A stretch of 64,000 nt of DNA from Larix kaempferi (taxonomy: Eukaryota; Streptophyta; Pinopsida; Pinales; Pinaceae): contig BSBM01000151.1 of the NCBI GenBank assembly GCA_027924585.1, positions 10,263,501 to 10,327,500 of the forward strand, read 5' to 3'. Each line of letters opens with the position of its first letter. Position 1 is the first letter of the stretch. A program made the translations under genes and the position numbers. Below are positions 43,273-53,231 of the stretch, in pieces. The notes under the pieces were generated by a model. It was not told where the DNA came from, did not search any database, and saw only the letters and a list, made by a program, of their open reading frames with translations.

Positions 43273-43497
43273 GTTTTGAGGAGCGAGTATGACCGAGGAG
43301 TCAACGCATTTTCCACAGAAGGGAGGCTCTTCCAAGTCGAATATGCCATGGAAGCAATTGAGGTTCAATTCATCTCTCTATTTATTGAATACCCATTCAT
43401 TTATTTTCCTTTTCAAGCTGTTATCTTACACTTTTTTATTTGCAGTTTTGTTTGGCTTCAATGGGGTTGAAAACGAAGCAGAGAATCATACTAGCAC
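43273..43497 (+). pseudogene. 20S proteasome alpha-5 exons 1-2, copy 2
   Basis: Exon 1 (43273-43362) encodes [20 protein letters not shown], closest to the functional family. An 83-base intron (43363-43445, GT...AG) precedes part of exon 2 (43446-43497), whose frame reads [13 protein letters not shown] and aligns with the conserved GLKTKEGVVLA region of alpha-5. Exon 2 is cut at CTAGCAC, where a duplicated segment begins. The retained intron shows DNA-level duplication rather than retrocopying. Confidence 0.85.
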
Positions 43498-43606
43498 AAA
43501 AAAAAAAATCCCTGAAACTACAGATTTATGTACAAAAAATATGACATCGTGTTTCACAACAGGTTGATTCCTATTGATCTTTGTCCTGTGTCCTCAGCTG
43601 TCCTGG

Positions 43607-43880
43607 GTTTTGAGGAGCATGTATGATAGAGGAGTCGACACCTTTTCCACAGAAGGGCAGCTCTTCCAGGTCGAATACTCCATGGAAGAAATAGAGGTTC
43701 AATACATCTCTCTATTCATTAAATACCCATTCATTTATTTTGCTTTTCAAGATGTTATCTGACACTATTTTATTTGCAGGTTTGTTCAACTTCAATGGGG
43801 TTGAAAACGAAGCAGAGAATCATACTAGCAGTGGAGTAGTGCATCGCATCACCTTTGCTGGTTCGGTTCTTTATTCAATC
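43607..43880 (+). pseudogene. 20S proteasome alpha-5 exons 1-2, copy 3
   Basis: Exon 1 (43607-43696) reads [14 protein letters not shown] and [12 protein letters not shown]. The intron is 43697-43779 (GT...GCAG). Exon 2 (43780-43880) reads [17 protein letters not shown], then an in-frame TAG, then IASPLL, matching the AVEKRITSPLL segment of alpha-5 proteins. No later exons are seen. A pseudogene because of the stop, altered residues and missing remainder. Confidence 0.85.
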
Positions 43881-44372
43881 CATTTGTTTGCATTCCATGT
43901 CCACTGTCTAAACAAGCTCGTGTATAAACTTCCATAAAGAGAGACAAACTCATGTATGAACTTTCAAAGGAGAATATCCTCCTAATGGCATGAAACATCT
44001 TCTAAACTAGCCATGAATCTTCAAAGGGATGAATTTTGTCTCAACTATGGCACAAAAACCCTAGGGATTTACCTAATCAAGCTCAATTTCCCAGCTATTC
44101 AGAACCCTCCATGATAGAAACATACTATTTTATGGCTATTTCGGCTTGTATTGCTCTTGTGCATAGGTTTGGAGTAATTTTTAATGTTGTTTTTTAATTG
44201 CTCCTATGTGAAAACTCTCCAAAAATGTTTAGAATTCACCCAGCAACACAAATCTCTCCCTTTTGTTGCTTTGCAATAATTTTTTAGGGATTCGACATGC
44301 CCATAATTTCTGGGAAATTGACCCAACCTAGGTTTTTAGGTTCTGAAATTAACCCAGATTGGTATTTTAGGG
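43881..44372. other. Intergenic DNA, nothing recognised
   Basis: AT-rich sequence without a recognisable gene or element. Confidence 0.5.
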
Positions 44373-44770
44373 ATAAAGTCATGCCCAAAAATGTTGTACG
44401 TAATTTTGGCTTATAATTCTAGGTTTGTGATGTGACTTTTGATTGTTGTTCACACTCAGAATTGTCCAAAAAGTTCCTAAATCTAATGTTGATGCTCACT
44501 TGCTGTCATTTCACCCATAAAATGCCTCTTTAGGATTATTTGGGATGTTGATTGGGGGATTTATGATTATTTGGGATGCTAATAAAGTCATGCCCAAAAA
44601 CGTTGTACGTAATTGTGGCTTATCATTCTAGGTTTGTTATGTGACTTTGACTGTTGTTCACACTCATAATTGTCTAAAAAGTCCCTAGATCTAATGTTGA
44701 TGCTCACTTGCTGCCATTTCACCCATAAAATGCCTCTTTATGATTATTTGGGATGTTGATTGAGGGATGT
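44373..44770. repeat. 209-bp direct duplication
   Basis: The block starting ATAAAGTCATGCCCAAAA at 44373 recurs at 44582 with roughly 90% identity over about 185 bp. Confidence 0.85.
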
Positions 44771-45862
44771 AATGTGCCTAGACCTTTGTTTTGTGTTTGT
44801 TTGATGACTAAATCATGCACAGATTTGGATATTTAGTGTCTTTTACCACTGTTAGGAGGCTGAAATATGCCCAGGTTCACCCATATTGTAGATGCGCTTG
44901 TTTTATCACCGTTTCTATCCACAAACATATTCATTTACAGTATAAAGTTGTTAATTATTCTCTGGTTCAAACTTTAGAACTGATCTACTTGGATGATACT
45001 ATTCTCTCTGAACTTTCCAGCTTTTTGAGGTTCTAGTATATGATTGGAAGCCTCCAAAAATGATATTGACATTGAGTAAAACAAATACTAATTCCTTTGT
45101 TCAATTCCTACAATTGAATCCTCAACTAAATTCCTACAAATACTAATTCCAAAAATGAAATTGACATTGAGAAGCTAAATGTATGAATTGCAAATATAAT
45201 TCCCCTACTACTCAATTCCTCAATTCCTACAACATTCGCATACCCTACATATAATAGTTCATGAATCCTCAACATTTGAAACCAAAAATCAATTCCCTAA
45301 TTTGAAGTTTGAATATAGCTCTCTTCTGTTTCGATTTTGCTTCCCTTGATTTTGAGATATTCTAAGCTTTGGTTAAACTATCATGCTCTAGAGTCATTTT
45401 CCATTATCATACAAGTTGCACGGTTGCCATCCCATCGAGGTCATTGTTTGAAAGATACCCAACATAAACCAAGTTTTTCTTGGTTAATCTATAAAGAGTT
45501 AAATGACACTCCAAATTGATTCATTTTCAGCAAATACCTATGACACATATCGCAAGCACCATGTTTGATTTTTGAAAGGAATCGAAATCTAGGAATTTAT
45601 TAATTTTCACTGGATCCTGACTTGCAGGTTCCCAACACCAAAATCATATCAAATAGTTCAACTTCCATGAGCTACTCTAATTCGTGGGTATAATAAATAT
45701 TAATTTGGGATAAAAATCAAGTCCAAAAATAATCAATTCAATGCATTTTTAGAACAGTCAAGGAGAATTTTCCATCTTAGAACTGGGCCTACCCTTCACA
45801 ACCACAATCATGTGTACCGAATCATTTATTTTCTTCACTGATATAGATTTTTTTCCCCGTCT
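44771..45862. other. Intergenic DNA, nothing recognised
   Basis: AT-rich, with short direct repeats (AATTCCTACAAATACTAATTCC near 45090-45150). No gene seen. Confidence 0.5.
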
Positions 45863-46205
45863 TTAAGAAAAATTTGTATCTTCATTTAAAATATTTGTAA
45901 GATCGACGCCACTACATCCAGGATTTATCATTTCCATGAGATCAAGTGAGACACCTTTATCTAGTTTTTTGTTGTTAGAATGGACTTTAAGGATGGATTT
46001 ACGACTATTCACATCAGGAACAACAACAGTGATTTGTCTATTGAATCTGCCAACCAAAGTAGAGATGCATCCAACACATCAACTCGATTGGTAGCTGCGA
46101 TGACAATCACTCCTGTGTTTCCTTCAAATCCATCCATCTTAGTAAGCAATTAGTTCAATATTTGTTCTTGTTCATTGTTGCCTCTACCAATTCCTGCTCC
46201 CTCTA
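45863..46205 (-). pseudogene. FtsH-type AAA metalloprotease fragment
   Basis: Minus strand: [20 protein letters not shown], then [13 protein letters not shown] (second region of homology of the AAA ATPase), then a one-base frameshift, then [39 protein letters not shown] and GCSGVDLTNILNE. This order and the spacing of GRF.RQ, PD..GR and G.SG.DL.N..NE match chloroplast FtsH2/FtsH8 (VAR2-type) proteases of the thylakoid membrane. Walker A, the membrane helices and the HEXXH protease site are absent. It is a fragment with a frameshift and stop. Confidence 0.85.
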
Positions 46206-46531
46206 GAGGTGTTTCTCATGGCATCCTTAATGTAGAAATATCTTGATAACTGTCCCTGCAAGCTGGGTAATTGGATCAACTTCATCACAACATTTAAGAG
46301 CATGGTAACCTTGAAACCAACAAACCCTAAATATTTTGTTGGTCGTTGTCGACATTTGAATGCATGTCTCGTGATTTATCATTTGCTGAAGACTCCTGGA
46401 ATTTGGTATTCTCCGACGTTGGCATTCAATTGCAAAATGAGCCCAACACTTGACATTTAGGTGCTTTTCCTTTACAAGTAGATGGTATTACCTCCTTCAC
46501 ACACATGTGGTCTCAATGGATAACGCACACT
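46206..46531. other. Intergenic DNA, nothing recognised
   Basis: No recognisable frame; could include decayed FtsH intron or exon sequence upstream of the fragment. Confidence 0.35.
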
Positions 46532-46931
46532 TCATAACAAGTTCATGTAACAGGTTAAAGCATGCTTAGTGAAAATTTTCAAGAAAGTGTTTTTCATACG
46601 ACATATCTGAAGCACCAGACCCCTCCATTCTTCCTTCAATTGAAAGTTGTCACTGTAGCATTCATAAAAGAGCACTGACATGTTATTCATTAAGTTGGTG
46701 ACATGCTTCTTTGTAAATAGAAGAATTCCAATCTGGAGAAAAAATACACTCTTTAATAAAACCAAGCACTTCAACAACTCCTTGTAAATAGATATTACTA
46801 GAGTCAGAAACACTGTTATTTCTAGAGAGGGGTTGTTCATGTCCATCAAAGATGACTATTTTCCTTCTAGCCTCTGAGAAAAGATCTCCAAGGAGCATCA
46901 TCTTCATGTCCACTTGCATATTCTGCATCAT
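46532..46931 (-). pseudogene. Unrecognised coding-like fragment
   Basis: Two overlapping minus frames share an amino-acid texture of a real protein: GDLFSEARRKIVIFDGHEQP, then LQGVVEVLGFIKECIFSPDW, then, in another frame, CYSDNFQLKEEWRGLVLQIC. A frameshift or stop near 46683 separates them. I do not recognise the family. Its position between FtsH and methyltransferase fragments on the same strand suggests another captured gene piece. Confidence 0.35.
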
Positions 46932-47027
46932 TTAATCCCAACCCATCCTTACCAGTAGCTGGCCATGACTTATCCTCCCTGGGCCTTGTTTTTAAACCTT
47001 GTGCATGCATAAAACTTGCAATAGCTA

Positions 47028-47300
47028 TTAGATCCTCTCTCTAGTCAATGACCTACCTATGGAAATATAGCATTTAGTTGATTCTATAGCATATGGAAAT
47101 ATAGCATTTTGTGAAGGATAGGGAAGTTGTCTAGAAATAAAAGATACACGCATTGTAGGAGGACCCCTTTCAAGAGCAAACTTAACTTGACTTCCATAAA
47201 ACTCATACAAAGCTATGCACATGGTTAACAAATTTTTGGAGAAGAGATGAGCTCCCAAACTACCAAAACTATAGCCAATATCCAATATTGTGTGAACTTG
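47028..47300 (-). pseudogene. QUA2/PMT-type putative methyltransferase fragment
   Basis: Minus frame: ILDIGYSFGSLGAHLFSKNL, then LTMCIALYEFYGSQVKFALE, RGPPTMRVSFISRQLPYPS. This matches the SAM-binding region of plant Golgi pectin-methyltransferase-like proteins (QUASIMODO2/PMT family), whose motif I normally reads LDIGCGFGSFGAH. Here the Cys and the following Gly of motif I are changed, and the homology stops after PYPS. An intron-exon boundary may lie near 47300 (a TTGTTACAAG acceptor-like sequence). Decayed, non-functional. Confidence 0.82.
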
Positions 47301-48406
47301 TAACAAACAGGAAGAGTCAGAAAAAAGATTGCTAATAAACAAAAACAAGTGCTAATAAAACTAATGTGAAGGATGCAGACATTATGAGCACAAATTGCAA
47401 AGGAGAGTTGTGTTTATGGCCTCATTGTTTATATTTACAAGCATAGAGTAACTCTTTAAAAGAAGTGAAGAACATCAAGTGATACTAGAGTATATTTTGC
47501 TTATAATGCTATATTACAGCTTCTTTTCATCTCTTCGATTATCTTTAGAAATTTATGATTTTAATGACAATATATGTATACAGTGAGGATGGTGCATCGA
47601 GAAATGTTGATTTGGACCAGTTAATGATTTCTATTAGTATAATTGATTTAGTTTCTAATACCACATTTACTTTAAGAATTTAACATTACCATTTAGTATT
47701 TCCAAATATACTGAGTAACTGAACAAAGCAGATTTTTTTTCCAGACAACTCGGCCGGTTCAGGTTTAGGTCCAAGTCAGCTCAGTGTTCACAATTACCAA
47801 AGGAGGTTCAACCTTTAAACCATTTGAAATTGGTCCACTTGAGGGGCCTCTCAAAATTCCCACTTGTTGATTGTTTGTTGCACACCACAACTGTCCACTC
47901 CAGGGCTTGCGCCATCCAAAGAAATATTTAAAGGAAAAGATTAGCATTGTGTTATTGTTTATGATAGATCCAACATTTGAACATATTGTTCTCAATGTCC
48001 AAATGTCATGTCACGGTTTCCCTAGAATCTCCAACTAGATAGATTTTGGTAAAAATACTGCTTAGGTCCACCCCCACACAAGTTATAGCACATGTGATAA
48101 TATTCATTGCCTTTTTTTCCAATACCAAGTCAACATACTTGCCTAAGGTATTCCCAATCTTTTCATAGATCTCATTCCTCTAGAGGGGAGCCAATAAATT
48201 TTGAAGTGGAACCCACACCAAAGTTTTTTGAAGCATCTTGAAGCATTAGGTATGCCCTTAGGCCTTGTTTTGGATTTAGTTTTTACCAGATGCTTAATGC
48301 AATGAGAAATATGCTTGAACCACAGTCCATGTTCATGACTTTCGCCCATTTTTTCCCTTTAGCTTGACTGCAGTTTAAATTTCCTCAATGTTTTGCATCC
48401 TTGCAG
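47301..48406. other. Intergenic DNA, nothing certain
   Basis: A minus frame at 47765-47995 (FGWRKPWSGQLWCATNNQ) is coding-like but unrecognised. The rest is AT-rich with no feature. Confidence 0.35.
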
Positions 48407-48692
48407 AGGTCTTCTTTTGTTTGATAAACCTGGAACTAGTAAAACAATGCTTGCAAATGTTGTTTCCACAGAAGCTGGAGCAAATTTTATACATTTCTCA
48501 ATATCAACAGTTGTCTCAAAGGTGTGGACATTATTTTAGATTTTGTTTATCATGAGTCTTTAGATTCTATGAGTTTAAGTGATCTAGTATACTTTGTTGT
48601 ATTTACAGTGGTTTGGTGAAGCAGAGAAGTATGTCATAGTAGTGTCTACTTTAGCTAATAGAATAGCCCCTAGTGTTAATTTTACCGATTAG
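48407..48692 (+). pseudogene. AAA-ATPase (MSP1/ATAD1-like) two-exon fragment
   Basis: Exon 48407-48521 reads GLLLFDKPGTSKTMLANVVS, then TEAGANFIHFSISTVVSK. This is the Walker A exon of the plant AAA family whose normal motif is LLFGPPGTGKTMLAKA; here GPPGTGKT is degraded to DKPGTSKT. An 87-base intron (48522-48608, GT...ACAG) is followed by exon 48609-48692, WFGEAEKYVIVVSTLANRIA, then PSVNFTD and TAG where the Walker B Glu should be, with a GTAAGT donor after. Intron retention shows a DNA-level copy. The lost Walker lysine context and the stop make it non-functional. Confidence 0.85.
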
Positions 48693-51600
48693 GTAAGTTT
48701 GGATTAAAGGTAAGCATTTGGATTCAATTTTTTGATGTAAGCATATGAATTCAAATTTTTTTATGTAGGGTTTCTATCTATTGGCTGGGGAAATCTACTC
48801 CCTGTCATGACTGTGTCTACACCCCGCGAACTGAACTGAACAGAACCCTTGTCAACCAGCTACCAACACCTTCACCATCACCTGCTGAGACCACTAAGAC
48901 ATATCCTTTTGCAGAATCCAAGTTGTCCCACAAAACCATCGACTGGCCTAAGTGCTGCGAAATCCCAGGATAGAGAAGCGAACTCTGGACTCAAGGTAGT
49001 GAACCTGGATCTCTCATGGAGAAGCTACGGATTGATAAGGTGAGAATACTAGAGAAAAAATAAAACAATTGTCCATAAATCATGGTGACAAACCTCCATC
49101 TTCCTCAAACTAGTTAAACCGCCAATTTTCATAATCTCAGGGTATGATAGATCATTAATAGCTTGCTCCTTGTATCAGTGCATTGTGTATCATTTCACGA
49201 GTGCATGAGGATGCTTTCATTACTAGGATTTATGGAGATATATAGAGTTGAAGCAAGCTGGACAAAACCCATCATAGCTTGCCCCTTCAACTTGCCATTA
49301 GTTGTGAAATTAGTCCCCAATAACCAATCCCATTTCTAATATGTACCTCCTAGTTATAGATAAGACATCATCTTAGTATCCATATTGTTTAGCTCAGTCC
49401 TCAATATTATTGAGAAGGAAGCATGCCTAATAAACTTATAAAAATGATGATCTTGTCTCTCTTTTATTTACCAAATGATTTTTATTCTAGGATATATCTC
49501 CTCCTTCAAAATTATTCCATTGACCTTGTTGGCCTCCTTGTTGCACCAAGAGGTGTGTCTACAAGCCAGGTAGGGGAGATCCCTGTTACTTCAAGTGTGT
49601 GTGTGTGTAACCTCAAGGTGCAAACCTCAATGTTTATGAACTCTCAAAGACTTTAAATACGTTGAGTTTTTTTATCCCTCTCATTGTTTAGTAGATCTAG
49701 GGTTAAGATGGATCTTTGTTAGTCTAGCTCTTCCACAATTGGAGTTGTATGTGCCTTACCTCTCTTTTTTCTCTGCTCACCCTTTCTTGGATTGTCTTTA
49801 TATAGCTCTATTTTTACCTTTAATCCTTTCTGGAATGCTTGTTGCAAATTCATGAGGTTGATAAACCTCATCTCATTCTGCATGGAAAATATCAACCCAT
49901 TAGTGAATCTTGTAGCCATTATTTGAGGTCCCTTGGATAAATTCATCCTAGTATATTAATGCAATATCTCATACATAATTCATTTTTAAATATGATGAGA
50001 AAGTGATTAGAATAATTCATAAAGTGTGCAAAAGAAAACACAACCCCTTAGAAGAATGTGCAAACGATGTGAGCAACGCTTGGTCCAATTCGCATTGGAG
50101 GCCCACTTTATAAAGCTTATGGGCCAACCCACAAACCATGGATATAACATCCATGCATCGAACCAAGATATATAAGGTAGCTCGTTCCCTTGACCGGTCA
50201 ATGCTTTGCATGCTGTGCTATACAAAATTCAGTTGAATCCCCCTCCATGCTGGATGTCCATATGCCACAAACCTTCACTCAACAACACATGCGTTGATTT
50301 TCATTAATGCAGCCGACAATTATTTTCTCCAAATTGTGCCGAAGTTGGAGTTTGATCGTGTAATAATGATGAATCCTATAGTTTGATCAGTCAGCAAGAG
50401 AGATGGCAGCCCCAGTCAATTAATCAAACCATAAGCTTGTTTTCCAATATGTGACCGTGGCTCGGCTATTGTTGTTATCATTGTTTCAGTTGCCTTCCGT
50501 TGAAAATGATCTAGTTTTCTACTGGCACCTACTAATACAACCTTCACAAAATGAGAAGAATGAATACCTATATTTTTTTATTGCATACTCCTTGTCGAAC
50601 CCCTGCAAATATCTTTCATTTGATCTACACATGAGTACCTTTCCCTTGATTGCATTTGTAAGGGGATGATGATGACAAGTGTTTCAGCATGTTTGATTTA
50701 AGGACCATGTGAAACATCTAAAGGCAGAACGCCACAAGTTTGTTGTCTCTTATCCATTTGAGGACCCCTTTATGATTTTATAACTTGATTACCCAACTTG
50801 ATATGATGTTCAGAATCTTCAAGCATTAATACCTAGGGAAACACTCCCTTACCTGTTTGTAAGTGCTTATCTTCCTAGACATCAAATTTGATCTCTGACT
50901 TTATCATTTGGGTTACATATTCCATCACATTACCACATTAAACTCTTCTTCTTCCAACCTTTTCCGCTTGTTTCCTGATTCTAATTTTGTTTTCAATAGT
51001 GTTCCTGCAATGGACAGTGTTTGGGAGATAAAACAGGGTTTAAACATCCCCAGACTGCTCAAGTGTTAGCCCAGACTTGGAGCTGATGAATTTTGATGCC
51101 CTTGGGAGGACGAAATGTGCCCAGACATCCATATTTAGTGCTGTCACAGTGCTCAGACTTGATAAATGACCTTCTTTATTATTGTTTATGTGCCCAGATC
51201 ACCCTAGGACTGCCCAAAATGCCTCCTCTCAGCTGTTTAAGAGTGACATTTCCCAGAATGCTGCTAAGACACTCAAAATGTTGATATACCACATAAATTA
51301 TCCAAAATTCATCTTTCGTGCCTAGAAACCATGCTGCTTCTGTCCATACTTATTCTCAGAAAGTTCAATATTCATCCCAGAAAAGCTCCAAGTATCCACC
51401 CATGCAAATAGGGGGGAACACCCTCCCACTGCCTTGAGTTCCCAGAGTCCCATTACCAAATTCTCCTTAAATTTTGAGTGTTAGGAGAGATGTGGTAGAT
51501 GGTTAGTTTCCACCCATCCCCTCATCACAGGTTCAATCTGAAAGAGCTTATCAAACAATGCATCAGTTCCTTCTTGAATTTCGATGACCTTATTGGGGAG

Positions 51601-51814
51601 TCCTCTTCGTCTTCCTCCCCTCATTTTGCTTCTGCTTCTAGACCTGATGTGCTTTCACATCAACATATTTTGTTCGACATGGCTTCTGTATTAGTTTTAT
51701 TTTGTATCACTATTATCTATCTCTTTAGCTCATTTTCTTTTTGTGTTAGGAGTTATTTTTACATTTCAACTATATGTACTTACATTAGTTATATCTCTGA
51801 GTCCCATTGACCTA
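48693..51814. other. Intergenic DNA, nothing recognised
   Basis: 3.1 kb of AT-rich sequence. It has a short (GT)n run near 49597 and small open frames (49423-49656, 51499-51810) without recognisable domains. No RNA gene or element boundary found. Confidence 0.4.
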
Positions 51815-52020
51815 ATAGTTTTAACTTTTTTCCAAGGAAAACCTCATGGGAAAACCCAAGGGATACTTCCCTACATTCATGGATAATAAACCCATCAGCA
51901 TAGACTTGTGTGCCTCACCCAGGGGGATTCAAATTGGGCACCTGATGGCATCGAACTAGGACGGAACTAGCCAAATGCCCAATAACATTGGCGACAACCG
52001 ATTGCGCTAACCCCTTGGGC
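51815..52020 (-). mobile_element. tRNA-derived SINE
   Basis: About 206 bp on the minus strand. The 5' end reads AGCCCAAGGGGTTAGCGC with an A-box-like TTAGCGCAATCGG (52010-51998). A B-box-like AGTTCGATGCC (51957-51947) follows at tRNA-like spacing, and the 3' end is A-rich (GGAAAAAAGTTAAAA). It is flanked by a 13-bp direct repeat TCCCATTGAYCTA (51802-51814 and 52021-52033) with one mismatch. Internal RNA polymerase III promoter, A-tail and target duplication together make a SINE; the family is not known to me. Confidence 0.72.
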
Positions 52021-52033
52021 TCCCATTGATCTA

Positions 52034-53148
52034 CTATTGTGGTCACTGGACACTGGAAAGTAATAAAATTATCTTATCTTATCTCATCTGTTGTCCACCG
52101 TTTTCTCTTTATATTGCCTTCTGTTCAATTTGATATCCGTTTCTGTTGGGTATTATGCCTCTAGTTTATTTTATTTTTTACACAGAAAAAAATTCATAAC
52201 TTTATTAATATAACCAAGTTACACTCTTCAGATGCTTCAAGAGCATGATAGATATCAAGAGAGCAAACAAACAAATGCTGTAGAAAAAAATATATATTCT
52301 ACAGCATATTACATATGTGAGTTCAAAATACTTTCTTCCAGATATGCCTACTATGCCAACTTCCCTGTATAGAAAAACCTTATATGAAATTATCCAATAA
52401 AATACAGTATTTATGTGAAATGACCTATTAATTACAGACATGGATAGACAAGGGGCAAACCCTGTGTCATAATAAGCCCCAACAGAAAGACAAAAATATC
52501 TCTTGTTTCTTTTATACTTAGCTAGTTCGTGAGATTAGGTTTAGTTTAGGGATGAATTATGTTAGGGTTTTTCTTATGCATTACTACTTAGGTGAAAATT
52601 CCTAGAGGAACATGGCTTTTAAAGTTTTTGTTGGGCATGTTCTATCAATCTTTAGTGAATCCAGATTTAAAATCTGCACATATCCCACTTTCCGTGGCCC
52701 AGGAATTGCCCCTAATTTGAGTCTTTGACATCTTTGGTTTGAGAACTGCTATAGGGTAAAATATTTTTTATTTTTTCAACCCTTTTATGGATATGCACAA
52801 CTTATATGGAAAGGCAGTAAACTCAGTTATGAATTGCATGTTTTTCATATCAAGAAGGATTTCATTCTACATGTAGGTGCTATCATCCTTCAACTCACCT
52901 TAATTGCATACTAGAATTGCATCAAACCTATGCATGTTGTAGAAAGAATCTAATTGTGCTATTTAGGTAATTTTCTGTATGAAGAAACATCAAACCATAC
53001 ACAAGAGTGGAGAAAATAGTGGTAATAATGAATGGTTTACTTTAAAATCATAATTCAAAATATGATGAACTGAAGTCCAAAAAATTATTTTTAAATAATT
53101 GCTTAAGATCCAAACTCTAAACCCTTCCCTTTTGTTTGTTCTTGCCAG
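52034..53148. other. Intergenic DNA, nothing recognised
   Basis: AT-rich. No gene, element or RNA recognised. Confidence 0.4.
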
Positions 53149-53231
53149 GTTTGAGGAAGCACCTGGAGACATTTTTTTGCTCTGTTGATCAAGATGATGA
53201 TGGAGAAATTGAACAAAATGAAGCAACAAAG
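53149..53231 (+). pseudogene. EF-hand exon fragment
   Basis: 83 bases between a pyrimidine-rich tract ending TTGCCAG and a GTTATA donor encode LRKHLETFFCSVDQDDDGEI, then EQNEATKVI. DQDDDGEIEQNE is a complete 12-residue EF-hand calcium loop (acidic residues at 1, 3, 5 and 12, Gly at 6, Ile at 8). The gene is not identified. No flanking exons are recognised, so it is probably another isolated gene fragment, although it carries no disabling change itself. Confidence 0.6.

Noticed and set aside
51947-52010. A tRNA gene on the minus strand
   Set aside because: A- and B-box-like sequences are present, but no cloverleaf pairing is evident, and the flanking duplication plus A-tail indicate a SINE.
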